NCBI GenBank assembly: GCA_041609995.1
Contig: JBFIPU010000024.1
Span: 1 to 29,172, forward strand
Reading direction: 5' to 3'
Source of the DNA: JABDOU01 sp041609995
GTDB lineage: Bacteria; Actinomycetota; Acidimicrobiia; Spongiisociales; SHLN01
Length of the DNA: 29,172 nt
Positions 8,180 through 16,603 of the stretch are shown here, piece by piece (within the stretch, counting starts at the first letter, position 1; every line of letters begins with the position of its first letter). A program made the position numbers and the translations under genes. Below the pieces are notes generated by a model. That model ran no database searches and was not told the origin of the DNA. It saw only the letters and a program-made list of their open reading frames with translations.

Positions 8180-8627
8180 CGAGCGCCGTCGCCGCATCAT
8201 CCGGCACCTGGTGGCCGATGTGGGGGTTGCCAGCCAGGATCAAATCCGCACAGCGCTGGAGGCCGAGGGGTTCTCGGTGACCCAGGCGACGATCTCGCGG
8301 GATCTGGCAGCGTTGGGGGCACACAAAGCCGGCAACGGGGCCGACGCCCGATACGTGATCGGCCGGCCCAATCAGGCGAATCTCGATCTGGCATCGGCCA
8401 TCAATGGCTTCGCCATCTCTATTCGTGCCTCGGCCAACCTGGTGGTCGTCAAGACCGAGCCCAGCGCTGCGGGCGTGGTGGCGGGGGCCATCGATCGGGC
8501 GGCCCTGGCAGGGGCGATCGGAACCGTAGCGGGCGACGACACCGTCCTCGTGATCGCTGCCGAGCCCGAGGGTGGCGCCGGGCTCGTGAAGCTATTAGAC
8601 CCATCAGCAACGAAGGAGCCGGCATGA
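8172..8627 (+). CDS. argR: Arginine repressor ArgR
   Basis: Product of 151 residues with the two ArgR domains. The N-terminal winged helix (about 1-70) shows the recognition-helix stretch FSVTQATISRDLAALGAHK; the C-terminal part carries AGAIDRAALAGAIGTVAGDDTVLVIA, in which the GDD aspartates bind arginine and drive hexamer assembly. With arginine bound, ArgR represses arg promoters, so it probably controls its own operon through the dyads at 3853-3866 and 3900-3911. Start: GTG 8172, with GAGGAG about six bases upstream, overlaps the argD stop by eight bases; its own TGA overlaps the argG ATG (ATGA). Its place between argD and argG matches the actinobacterial arrangement. Confidence 0.95.
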   Translation: MDSERRRRIIRHLVADVGVASQDQIRTALEAEGFSVTQATISRDLAALGAHKAGNGADARYVIGRPNQANLDLASAINGFAISIRASANLVVVKTEPSAAGVVAGAIDRAALAGAIGTVAGDDTVLVIAAEPEGGAGLVKLLDPSATKEPA

Positions 8628-9835
8628 GGGATCTGAAGAAGGTCGTGCTCGCCTACTCGGGTGGCCTCGACACATCGGTGATCCTGGCGTGGATACGCGA
8701 AACATACGGCGCCGAGGTGGTGGCCTACACCGCCGACGTCGGCCAGGGCGAGGAGGTCGAGTCGGCCCGGCAGAAAGCGCTGGCGACCGGGGCGGTTGAG
8801 GCCATCGCCGAGGACCTCACGGCCGAGTTCGTCGAGGAGTATGTCTACGCCGCCCTGCGGGCCAACGCCGTATACGAGGGCTATTACCTTCTCGGCACGT
8901 CCCTGGCTCGCCCGGTGATTGCGAAAGGCCTCGTGCGGGCGGCCGAGCGTACGGGCGCCGATGCCATCGCCCATGGCGCGACGGGTAAAGGCAATGACCA
9001 GGTCCGATTCGAGCTCGGCGCCTATGCGCTCAAGCCGGAGATCCAGATCATCGCCCCTTGGAGAGAATGGGACCTGGAGGGCAGGGCCGACTGCATCGCT
9101 TTCGCAAAGGAGCGGGGGATCGAGATTCCGGTAACGAAGGAAAAGCCCTACTCGATGGACGCCAACATCCTGCACATCTCCTACGAGGGTGGGGTGCTGG
9201 AGGATCCGTGGATCGAGCCGCCGGCCGGGATGTTCCTTCGCACCACCGATCCCGAGGACGCCCCCGACGCCGCCGAGATCGTGACCATCTCATTCCAGGC
9301 AGGAAACGCCGTGGGGGTCGACGGGCGCTCGATGGACCCGGTCACCCTCTTGACCCGCCTCAACGAGATCGGCGGACGCCACGGGATCGGCCGCATCGAC
9401 ATCGTGGAGAATCGATTTGTCGGAATGAAGAGCCGCGGCGTGTACGAAACGCCGGGTGGAACCATCCTGCATCACGCATTGCGGGCGGTGGAGTCCATCA
9501 CGCTCGACCGGGAGGTCCTCCACCTTCGGAACGAGCTGTCCCTGAAATACGCTGAGATGGTGTACAACGGCTTCTGGTTCGCACCTGAGCGCGAATCGCT
9601 GCAGGCCTTCGTGGACTCGGTCGCGCAGAACGTCACGGGCGAGGCGCGGCTCAAGCTGTACAAAGGCGGGATCACGGTCTTGGGCCGCCGGTCCGACCGG
9701 GCCCTGTATGACCAGGCGACGGTCACCTTCGAGGCCGATGACGTCTACGACCAGAGCGATGCGAGCGGGTTCATCCGCCTCAACGCGCTGCGGCTGCGTA
9801 CGCTCGCCGAGAAGCAACTGGGGGGCGGCGAGTGA
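8624..9835 (+). CDS. argG: Argininosuccinate synthase
   Basis: Product of 403 residues, the standard size. It joins citrulline and aspartate using ATP. The N-terminal PP-loop AYSGGLDTSVILAW (residues 10-23) binds ATP; further family segments are ATGKGNDQVRFELG, EKPYSMDANILHISYEGG and SRGVYETPGGTILHHALR. The start ATG 8624 has a strong AAGGAG ribosome-binding site at 8613-8618 and overlaps the argR stop by four bases. The stop overlaps the argH GTG. The enzyme needs citrulline, which must come from an ornithine carbamoyltransferase encoded outside this window. Confidence 0.97.
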   Translation: MRDLKKVVLAYSGGLDTSVILAWIRETYGAEVVAYTADVGQGEEVESARQKALATGAVEAIAEDLTAEFVEEYVYAALRANAVYEGYYLLGTSLARPVIAKGLVRAAERTGADAIAHGATGKGNDQVRFELGAYALKPEIQIIAPWREWDLEGRADCIAFAKERGIEIPVTKEKPYSMDANILHISYEGGVLEDPWIEPPAGMFLRTTDPEDAPDAAEIVTISFQAGNAVGVDGRSMDPVTLLTRLNEIGGRHGIGRIDIVENRFVGMKSRGVYETPGGTILHHALRAVESITLDREVLHLRNELSLKYAEMVYNGFWFAPERESLQAFVDSVAQNVTGEARLKLYKGGITVLGRRSDRALYDQATVTFEADDVYDQSDASGFIRLNALRLRTLAEKQLGGGE

Positions 9836-11169
9836 GCTTGTGGGGAGGCCGGTTCGAGCAAGGTCCCAGCGATCTCCTATGGGCGTATACCGTCGAATCC
9901 TCCGACCAACGACTCCTCAAGCACGACATCGCCGGTTCTGTCGCGCACGTGCGCATGCTGGGGGCCGTGGGCCTGATCAGCGACGCCGACCTTGCCACAC
10001 TGCTCCATGGGCTCGAAACCATCTCGCACGAAGGGCTCGAGTTCCTCGACACGGACGAGGACGTGCACTCGGCAGTGGAGCGGCGGCTGTTCGAGCTGGT
10101 GGGTGAGACGGCCGGAAAACTGCACACCGGCCGCTCGCGCAACGACCAAATCGCGTTGGACCTCCGCCTGTTCCTGGCCGAGGCGGCCGACGACCAGATC
10201 GCCAACCTCCAGCGCTTCGTGATGGAGGTTGCCGGCAAGGCCGAACTCCACGCCCGCACCCCGGTCGCCTCCTACACCCACCTGCAGCAGGCACAGGTGA
10301 CCAGCCTCGGCCACCACCTCCTGGCGTATGCCTGGATGGCGCGCCGGGACGTCGACCGGCTGGAAGACTTCGCCCGGCGGGTGGCGGTCTCGCCACTGGG
10401 GGCAGGGGCTTCGGTCGGTTCCTCCCTGCCCCTGGAACCCACGATCACCGCCGAGTTGCTCGGCTGGGAGGCCGCCTTCGAAAACTCGATGGAGGCCGTC
10501 GCCTCGCGCGACCTGGCCGCCGAGTATGTGTTCATCTGTGGCCAGGCCATGGTCAACCTCTCACGACTGGCAGAGGAGATCGTTCTGTGGTCGAGCCAGG
10601 AGTTCAACTGGATGACCCTTCCGGACGAACTGGCCACCGGATCGTCGGCGATGCCGCACAAGAAGAACCCCGATATCGCAGAGCTGGCCCGGGGCCGCTC
10701 GAGATTGGCAGTCGGCGATGTGGCGGCCATCCTCGGTCTGCAGGCGGGCCTGCCCCTCACGTACAACCGCGATCTGCAGGAGGACAAACCGATCGTCTTT
10801 GCCTCCCATGACCGGCTGATGGGCACGGCCCAGGCGCTGGGAGCGCTGGTGGCGGACTCGGAGTTTCACCCTCCGCGCCCGAACAGCCTGGTGCTCTCAC
10901 TCGATCTGGCAGAGGTGCTCGTCGAGCGCGGCGTTCCTTTCCGGCAGGCACACGAGATCGTCGGCCGCCTCGTGGCCGAAGCCGAACACCACGGCATGGG
11001 TCTGGCGGACCTGCGGCCCGAGGTTCTACACGCCGCCCACCCGAGTCTCACCCCGGAAGACATCCCCACGATCGAGGACTCACTCGAGCGGCGGGCGGTC
11101 CCGGGGTCGGGCAACCCGGGCGACGTGGCCGCACAGATTCTGGCACTCAAATCCTGGGCGAGCAGCTAG
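9832..11169 (+). CDS. argH: Argininosuccinate lyase
   Basis: Product of 445 residues of the fumarase/aspartase superfamily; it splits argininosuccinate into arginine and fumarate. The family signature GSSAMPHKKNPD is complete, with the flexible loop serine. Other conserved parts are LWGGRFEQGPS at the N-terminus, TGRSRNDQIALDLRLF, TPVASYTHLQQAQ with the catalytic histidine, and LPLTYNRDLQEDK. GTG 9832 overlaps the argG TGA (GTGA). It is the last gene of the arg operon; no hairpin with a T-run follows it, only weak dyads before the next promoter at 11248. Confidence 0.97.
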   Translation: MSLWGGRFEQGPSDLLWAYTVESSDQRLLKHDIAGSVAHVRMLGAVGLISDADLATLLHGLETISHEGLEFLDTDEDVHSAVERRLFELVGETAGKLHTGRSRNDQIALDLRLFLAEAADDQIANLQRFVMEVAGKAELHARTPVASYTHLQQAQVTSLGHHLLAYAWMARRDVDRLEDFARRVAVSPLGAGASVGSSLPLEPTITAELLGWEAAFENSMEAVASRDLAAEYVFICGQAMVNLSRLAEEIVLWSSQEFNWMTLPDELATGSSAMPHKKNPDIAELARGRSRLAVGDVAAILGLQAGLPLTYNRDLQEDKPIVFASHDRLMGTAQALGALVADSEFHPPRPNSLVLSLDLAEVLVERGVPFRQAHEIVGRLVAEAEHHGMGLADLRPEVLHAAHPSLTPEDIPTIEDSLERRAVPGSGNPGDVAAQILALKSWASS

Positions 11170-11247
11170 GAACTATTCCACCACGTCCGGGTCAAGTGGG
11201 TTGGATGGGCGGCGAAAACCCGCTGAACATCTGCACCCGTGAAGGGC

Positions 11248-11275
11248 TTGTCAGTTGTTGCCGGGTGGTTACGCT
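11248..11275 (+). promoter_or_regulatory. Promoter of the DUF11/LPSTG gene
   Basis: TTGTCA (11248-11253) and TACGCT (11270-11275) form -35 and -10 boxes separated by 16 bases. Transcription would begin near 11282, and the AGGAG ribosome-binding site at 11294-11298 stands five bases before GTG 11304. This separates the small surface-protein gene from the arg operon. Confidence 0.5.
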
Positions 11276-11303
11276 GATGCTGGACGAACTTCTAGGAGCG
11301 CGA

Positions 11304-11924
11304 GTGGTGAGGATTGGACGGCGGCGCGTGGTGCGCCATCTGGCGTGGGCGACCGCTGTGCTCGGGTTGGTCCTGGCCCCCGCCGCGGCGGCCCAGCAGC
11401 CGGCGGAAGCGGACCTCGTCATCACCGCGTCCGACGGCGATGTCGTAATCGAGCCGGGTGACGTGCTGACATACACGATCGTCGTGGGCAACAACGGTCC
11501 GGGGCCGGCTGAGGGCGTCAAGGTGCTCAATGCGCTGGCCGGCGGGACGTCGTACCAGGGGGCGGACGCCTCGGCTGGGACATGCTCGGAGACGGGCGGC
11601 ATCGTGATGTGCGACATCGGAGGCCTCGAGAGCGGGGCTGCCGCTCGGGTCTTGCTCTCGGTCCTCGTCGACGAACTGGCCGACACGACCATCACCAACT
11701 CCTTTGTGGCTTCTTCGACCAGCAGTGACCCGGATTTGTCCAACAACACCGCCACGGAGACGACTTCAACAGTGGAGGTCCTGCCTTCGACCGGCGTGGT
11801 AGACGACGTGCTGCTGCCGCTGGCAGCGGTCGCGATCGTGTCCGGCATCTATCTCGTGGTGTGGGCCCGTCGCTCGAGCGCCATCCATCTCGTCCGGCGG
11901 GTCGACCGGCGGGTCGACGCCTAA
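11304..11924 (+). CDS. Secreted DUF11-type protein with LPSTG cell-wall sorting signal
   Basis: Product of 206 residues. The order is: signal peptide (basic VRIGRRRVVRH, hydrophobic core, APAAAAQQ as cleavage region near residue 30); one DUF11-type beta domain (about 36-155) with the family's ITASDGDVVIEPGDVLTYTI and NNGPGPAEGVKV and a final SDPDLSNNTAT; then a C-terminal sorting signal LPSTG at 160-164, a hydrophobic span (about 168-187) and a basic tail beginning WARRSS. Known LPxTG proteins are cut between Thr and Gly by a sortase and linked to the cell wall; no sortase is in this window. Start: GTG 11304 with AGGAG five bases upstream; the longer frame from 11196 lies across the promoter. 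The tail after the membrane span (about 17 residues) is rather long. Its TAA overlaps the hutI stop on the other strand. Role unknown; probably adhesive or structural. Confidence 0.82.
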   Translation: MVRIGRRRVVRHLAWATAVLGLVLAPAAAAQQPAEADLVITASDGDVVIEPGDVLTYTIVVGNNGPGPAEGVKVLNALAGGTSYQGADASAGTCSETGGIVMCDIGGLESGAAARVLLSVLVDELADTTITNSFVASSTSSDPDLSNNTATETTSTVEVLPSTGVVDDVLLPLAAVAIVSGIYLVVWARRSSAIHLVRRVDRRVDA

Positions 11925-13063
11925 CGCAGCTCGCCGCCGACGATGGTGGCGGCAATGAGAGGAACCCCGGCGCGATACACCAGATAGCTGTAGTGGGGAG
12001 CGTCGAGCACGACGATATCCGCTCTCGAGCCCGCCCCCAGCCATCCGATGTCGTCACGTCGCAATGCCCTGGCCCCGCCGGACGTAGCGGCCGCCAAGGC
12101 TTCCTGCGGTGTCATGCCCATGTCCCGCACGGCGAGAGCGATGCAGAACGACATGGAGGTGGTGTAGCTGGAGCCGGGGTTGCAGTTGGTCGCGAGCGCC
12201 ACCGGCGCACCGGCATCAAGGACTCGTCGCGCGTCGGGATACGGTTGCCGGGTCGAAAACTCGGTGGCAGGCAGGAACGTCGCCACGGTGTCGCTCCCGG
12301 CCAGGGCCTCGATATCGGAATCCGACAGGAACGTACAGTGGTCGGCCGAAGCGCAGTCCATCTCGACGGCCAATTCGATTCCTGGCCCCGGCCCGAGTTG
12401 GTTGGCGTGGATCCTGAGCCCGAGTCCGGCTGCCCGTCCGGCTGCCAGCACCGCCTCGGACTGATCCCGATCGAACGCACCCTCCTCACAGAAGACGTCG
12501 ATCCACTTCGCATGCGGAGCAGCCGCCTCGAGCATGGCCCCGCGCACCAGATCGACGTATTCGTCGGGCCGGCTTGCGAACTCCTCGGGTACGACGTGGG
12601 CGCCCAGGTAGGTGACCTCGGATGTGAAGGAGCGGGCGATCCGCAGGCTGCGAACTTCTCCTTCCACGTTCAGTCCGTACCCCGACTTGATTTCCACCGT
12701 TGTGATTCCGGCTGCGTGGACCTCGGCCAATCGGGCAGCGGCCAGGTCGGTGAGCTGCTCGTCCGTCGCCTGCCGGGTGGCGTTCACCGTCGTTCGGATT
12801 CCTCCGGCCTGATACGGGAGGCCCGACATACGACGAGCGAACTCGGCCGCCCGGTCGCCGGCAAACACCAAATGGGTGTGGCTGTCGACGAAACCCGGGA
12901 TCACACAACCGCCGCCGCCGTCGATGAGCGAGTCTGCCGGGGGTGTCGGCCCGGTTCCCGTCTCCACCACGTGCTCTCCGTCGAACACGAGCCAGGCGTC
13001 GGCCATCTCTCCCTCAGGCCGGTTGGTGACCAGGAGCCCGATGTTGTCGATGACCGTGCTCAC
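11921..13063 (-). CDS. hutI: Imidazolonepropionase
   Basis: Product of 380 residues of the amidohydrolase superfamily. It opens the ring of imidazolone-5-propionate to give N-formimidoyl-L-glutamate, the third step of histidine breakdown. Metal-site and substrate motifs are visible: PGFVDSHTHLVFAGDRAAEF (the HxH pair), IRTTVNATR, VEIKSGYGL, the HANQLGPGPG and ADHC histidines, and ATNCNPGSSYTTSM with the late active-site region. It is the last gene of the hut operon: its GTG start at 13063 overlaps the hutF stop as GTGA. Its stop (complement of CTA, 11921-11923) overlaps the TAA of the convergent DUF11 gene, so the two genes share three bases at their ends. Confidence 0.96.
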   Translation of the reverse strand: MSTVIDNIGLLVTNRPEGEMADAWLVFDGEHVVETGTGPTPPADSLIDGGGGCVIPGFVDSHTHLVFAGDRAAEFARRMSGLPYQAGGIRTTVNATRQATDEQLTDLAAARLAEVHAAGITTVEIKSGYGLNVEGEVRSLRIARSFTSEVTYLGAHVVPEEFASRPDEYVDLVRGAMLEAAAPHAKWIDVFCEEGAFDRDQSEAVLAAGRAAGLGLRIHANQLGPGPGIELAVEMDCASADHCTFLSDSDIEALAGSDTVATFLPATEFSTRQPYPDARRVLDAGAPVALATNCNPGSSYTTSMSFCIALAVRDMGMTPQEALAAATSGGARALRRDDIGWLGAGSRADIVVLDAPHYSYLVYRAGVPLIAATIVGGELR

Positions 13064-14376
13064 AGCGATGCCAGCGAGTCGGCCAGGGCCCGGGCAACGT
13101 CGAACCGGATATGACGTCCGTCGGCGACAATGGTCTCGCCGGCGACCACGACGTCACGCACATCGGCGGCCGTGGCCGCGAAGACGGCGGCTTCGAGCAG
13201 GTAGCGCCGTGGGGTCCCGGCCAGACGCACCGAGTCGAACCCCAGCGTGATGAAGTCGGCTGATTCGCCCGGCGCCAGGCCCTCGCATTCGTTCCAACCC
13301 AGGCTTCGCTGACCGTTGACGGTGGCCGCCCGCAGGAGCGCGCCCGCACCGTGGGTTCCCCGGACGCCGGTGGCGAGCCGGTGGTTGAGTTCGACAGCCC
13401 GGGCCTCCTCGAACAGGTCGATCACGACGTGGGCGTCGCTGCCGAGGGTGAGCGGCACTCCGGCGTCGCGAAGGGCGGCAGACGGTCCGATGCCGTCGGC
13501 CAGATCCCGTTCCGTGGTCGGGCACAGGCAGGCCGAGCTCTCTGAGCTGGCGAGGAGGCGGATGTCGTCGGGGCTCGCGTGGGTGGCGTGGACGGCCGTG
13601 AAATTGTGCTCCAGGGCACCGGCGGCCGCCAGCGTCGCCATCGGCGTCCGGGCGTAGGCCTCGATCGCCTCCCGGTTCTCGCCGGGTTGTTCGGACACAT
13701 GGGCGTGCAGCGGCCGGCGACCCGCCACCGATGCCACCTCGGCGATGGCCTCGGGATCGACAGCCCGAACCGAGTGAACCGCTGTCCCGACCCGGCCATG
13801 AGCCGGGGGCCGCAGCTGATCGATGCGCTCCGCCCAGGCGGCAGCGCTCCCATCCGAGAAGCGCTCTTGCACCGGAGACAGGGGAACCCCAAAACCTCCG
13901 GAGAGATAGCACGCGTCGAGGAGGGTGATCCTGATCCCGGCCTCGCCCGCGGCGGCGAACAAGGCCGCGGCCATGGCGTTGGGGTCGTCATAGCGGGTCC
14001 CGCCCGCCTGGTGGTGGAGGTAGTGAAACTCACCTACCGTTGTGATGCCGGCGAGGGCCATCTCACCGTAGACCGCCCGGGCCAATCGAAAATAGCTGTC
14101 CGGCGTGAGGTCGGCGGCCACCTCGTACATGTCCTGGCGCCACGTCCAGAAGGTGCCCTCGTCCCGTTCCGCCCGGGATCGCAGCGCCCGGTGGAAGGCG
14201 TGGCTGTGGGCATTGGCCAGACCGGGGAGCGTCAGGCCGCGCAGCACCACCATCGATGGATCCGGTGCCACACCGGATTCGACGGCCACGATCACGCCGG
14301 AGTCCACGCTGAGCCGTACACCGTCTTCTGTCGCATCGCCCCCCAGCCAGGCGTGTTCGCACCAGAACGTCGTCAC
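13060..14376 (-). CDS. hutF: Formimidoylglutamate deiminase
   Basis: Product of 438 residues, amidohydrolase superfamily, HutF type. It removes ammonia from N-formimidoylglutamate and leaves N-formyl-L-glutamate, in contrast to the HutG/HutE-type hydrolase that makes glutamate and formamide directly. Family features: LPGLANAHSHAFHRALRSRAERD (metal HxH), FWTWRQDMYEVA, VGEFHYLHHQAGG, HVSEQPGENREAIEAY, VHATHAS and LGSDAHVVIDLFEEARAVEL (metal aspartate; many members have SDSH). GTG 14376 overlaps the stop of the deformylase-like gene and the stop overlaps hutI, both as GTGA. Its presence means that the cell must next deformylate N-formylglutamate, and no HutG-type gene is present in the operon. 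Confidence 0.93.
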   Translation of the reverse strand: MTTFWCEHAWLGGDATEDGVRLSVDSGVIVAVESGVAPDPSMVVLRGLTLPGLANAHSHAFHRALRSRAERDEGTFWTWRQDMYEVAADLTPDSYFRLARAVYGEMALAGITTVGEFHYLHHQAGGTRYDDPNAMAAALFAAAGEAGIRITLLDACYLSGGFGVPLSPVQERFSDGSAAAWAERIDQLRPPAHGRVGTAVHSVRAVDPEAIAEVASVAGRRPLHAHVSEQPGENREAIEAYARTPMATLAAAGALEHNFTAVHATHASPDDIRLLASSESSACLCPTTERDLADGIGPSAALRDAGVPLTLGSDAHVVIDLFEEARAVELNHRLATGVRGTHGAGALLRAATVNGQRSLGWNECEGLAPGESADFITLGFDSVRLAGTPRRYLLEAAVFAATAADVRDVVVAGETIVADGRHIRFDVARALADSLASL

Positions 14377-14948
14377 GAACCCACCCGCTTCACGAACGCC
14401 GTGATGCGGTCGACGAATGCGGCCCGGTGGTGTGTCTCGAACTCCTCCCAGGTCGTGAAGGTCGTGGGATCGGCGACCCGGTCGAGGAACAGGCCTCCGT
14501 CGAGATGGTCACACTCATGCTGGAACGTGCCGGCAGTGAGACCGCGCTTGATCTCGTCGCGGGGGTTCCCGTCCCGGTCCCAATAGCGCACGCGCACCTG
14601 CACGTGACGATGCAGGTTGCCGCGCAGGTTGGGAACCGAGAGGCAACCCTCGTTGATCTCCACGGTTTCCTCGTCGACTGCTTCGAGAACGGGGTTGACG
14701 AACACGGTGAGCGGGATCGGTGGCTTGTACGGGTAACGGGGGTTATCGCCCACCTCGGCCACGGCGATGCGGAGGTCGGACCCGACCTGGTTGGCGGCAA
14801 TCCCTGCCCCATCGGCGCGGCGCATCGTATCGATCATGTCGTCGATCAGTTGCTGAACCGCCGGCGTGGCCAATTCGGCTCGGTTCACCTTGCGAGTGGG
14901 CGACCGGAGGATCGGGTCGCCGACCCGGCGGATGGGAAGAACGCTCAC
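14373..14948 (-). CDS. Peptide-deformylase-family protein in the hut operon; candidate N-formylglutamate deformylase
   Basis: Product of 191 residues, the normal deformylase length. All three family motifs are intact: GAGIAANQ (47-54, oxyanion Gln54), EGCLS (100-104, metal ligand Cys102) and HECDH (144-148, metal ligands His144 and His148, catalytic Glu145). The family hydrolyses N-formyl groups, normally from the N-terminal methionine of new proteins. The true start is GTG 14948, which overlaps the hutU TGA as GTGA; the frame extends to 15107 only as hutU out of frame. It is tightly coupled between hutU and hutF. HutF makes N-formylglutamate and the operon lacks HutG, so this enzyme may deformylate N-formylglutamate. 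That role is an inference; a housekeeping peptide deformylase that happens to sit here is the alternative, and would be favoured if the genome has no second def gene. Confidence 0.9.
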   Translation of the reverse strand: MSVLPIRRVGDPILRSPTRKVNRAELATPAVQQLIDDMIDTMRRADGAGIAANQVGSDLRIAVAEVGDNPRYPYKPPIPLTVFVNPVLEAVDEETVEINEGCLSVPNLRGNLHRHVQVRVRYWDRDGNPRDEIKRGLTAGTFQHECDHLDGGLFLDRVADPTTFTTWEEFETHHRAAFVDRITAFVKRVGS

Positions 14949-16603
14949 AGATCGTCGATCATGGGGATGCGAACCCCGCGTTCGGCCGCCACCTCGATCG
15001 CCCGCTCGTACCCGGCGTCGGCGTGGCGGATCACCCCGGTACCGGGGTCGGCCGTCAGTACCCGTTCCAACTTCTGGGCCGCCAGGTCTGTTCCGTCCGC
15101 CAGGCACACCATGCCGGCGTGGATCGAACGGCCGATCCCCACACCACCGCCATGGTGGATCGAGATCCAGGAGGCGCCGCTGCTGGTGTTGACCAGAGCG
15201 TTCAGCAACGGCCAGTCGGCGATCGCATCGGAACCATCGGCCATGTCTTCGGTCTCCCGGTAGGGAGAGGCGACCGACCCCGAGTCGAGGTGGTCGCGTC
15301 CGATCACGATGGGCGCGCTCACCTCGCCCGAGCGCACCATCTCGTTGAAGCGCAAACCGAGCCGGGCGCGCTCGCCATACCCCAACCAGCAGATACGGGC
15401 CGGCAGGCCCTGGAAGGCCACCTGTTCGGAGGCCAGCCTGATCCAGCGCGCCAGAGCCGCATCGTGTGGGAATTCCTCGAGTACGGCGCGGTCGGTGGCG
15501 GCGATGTCGGCCGGGTCGCCCGACAGGGCCACCCAGCGGAACGGCCCTTTACCCTCACAGAACAGCGGCCGGATGTAGGCGGGCAAGAATCCCGGATAGT
15601 CGAAGGCGCGCTCGAACCCGCCCAGCTTCGCCTCGATGCGCAGGCTGTTTCCGTAGTCGAAGACCTCGGCGCCGCGGTCCATGAACCCCACCATCGCCTC
15701 GCAATGGCGGGCCATGGATTCGCGGGCGCGGCGGATGAGCTGGTCGGCATCGGTCGTCGCCATCTGGGAGAGCGCCTCAGGTGTGAGGTCGACCGGCACA
15801 TACGTCAACGGGTCGTGGGCGCTGGTCTGGTCGGTGACCACATCGGCCGGGAAGTCGAGATCGAGCAGTCGAGGCAGGATCTCGGCGGCGTTGCCGACGA
15901 GACCGACGGAAAGAGGTCGTCGGTCGTCGCGGGCCGTCACACAACGGGCGATGGCGTCGTCGATGCTGTCGGCCACCTCATCGAGGTAGCGGGTCTCCAG
16001 CCGTCTCTGCACCCGGTTCGGATCCACCTCGACGACCAGGGCCACCCCATCGTTCATGGTCACCGCCAGCGGCTGGGCGCCCCCCATGCCCCCGAGTCCA
16101 GCCGTCAGCGTGATGGTCCCTGCCAGGGAACCGTTGAAGCGACGGCGGCCGATCTCTGCAAAGCACTCATATGTGCCCTGCAGGATCCCCTGGGTGCCGA
16201 TGTAGATCCAGGAGCCGGCGGTCATCTGTCCGTACATGGTGAGGCCGATGGCCTCCAGACGGCGGAACTCCTCCCACGTCCCCCATTCGGGAACCAGGTT
16301 GGAATTGGCGATGAGGACCCGCGGCGCCCACTCGTGGGTACGAAACACGCCTACCGGCTTGCCCGACTGCACGAGCATTGTCTCGTCGTTTTCGAGCCGG
16401 CGGAGCGTCTTCACCATGGCGTCGAAGGCATCCCATGAGCGCGCCGCCCTGCCCGTACCGCCGTAAACCACCAGGTCGTCCGGGCGCTCGGCGACGTCCG
16501 GATCGAGATTGTTCATGAGCATGCGCAAAGCGGCCTCTTGCGGCCATGCCCGACAGCTGAGTTCTGTGCCCCGCGGGGCGCGCACGGGCCGGGGACCGCT
16601 CAC
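14945..16603 (-). CDS. hutU: Urocanate hydratase
   Basis: Product of 552 residues, close to the usual 555. It adds water to urocanate to give imidazolone propionate using tightly bound NAD+ as an electrophile. Family segments: VVYGGTGRAARSWDAF, LVQSGKPVGVFRTHEWAPRV, MYGQMTAGSWIYIGTQGI, GLGGMGGAQPLAVTMN, GLVGNAAEILPRL, FCEGKGPFRWVALSGD, RICWLGYGERARLGL (conserved Cys) and HHGGGVGIGRSIHAGMVCLA near the C-terminus. The frame is open back to 17158, but the start is GTG 16603, which overlaps the hutH TGA as GTGA; the upstream part is hutH out of frame. The stop overlaps the deformylase-like gene in the same manner. Confidence 0.96.
   Translation of the reverse strand: MSGPRPVRAPRGTELSCRAWPQEAALRMLMNNLDPDVAERPDDLVVYGGTGRAARSWDAFDAMVKTLRRLENDETMLVQSGKPVGVFRTHEWAPRVLIANSNLVPEWGTWEEFRRLEAIGLTMYGQMTAGSWIYIGTQGILQGTYECFAEIGRRRFNGSLAGTITLTAGLGGMGGAQPLAVTMNDGVALVVEVDPNRVQRRLETRYLDEVADSIDDAIARCVTARDDRRPLSVGLVGNAAEILPRLLDLDFPADVVTDQTSAHDPLTYVPVDLTPEALSQMATTDADQLIRRARESMARHCEAMVGFMDRGAEVFDYGNSLRIEAKLGGFERAFDYPGFLPAYIRPLFCEGKGPFRWVALSGDPADIAATDRAVLEEFPHDAALARWIRLASEQVAFQGLPARICWLGYGERARLGLRFNEMVRSGEVSAPIVIGRDHLDSGSVASPYRETEDMADGSDAIADWPLLNALVNTSSGASWISIHHGGGVGIGRSIHAGMVCLADGTDLAAQKLERVLTADPGTGVIRHADAGYERAIEVAAERGVRIPMIDDL

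Noticed and set aside
14949..15107. N-terminal extension of the deformylase-like gene
   Set aside because: Arg/Gly/Pro-rich stretch that is hutU read out of frame; GTG 14948 gives the normal length and a GTGA overlap.
14720..16438. 572-residue open frame on the plus strand across hutU and the deformylase gene
   Set aside because: Antisense shadow of well-identified genes in GC-rich DNA; no family likeness.
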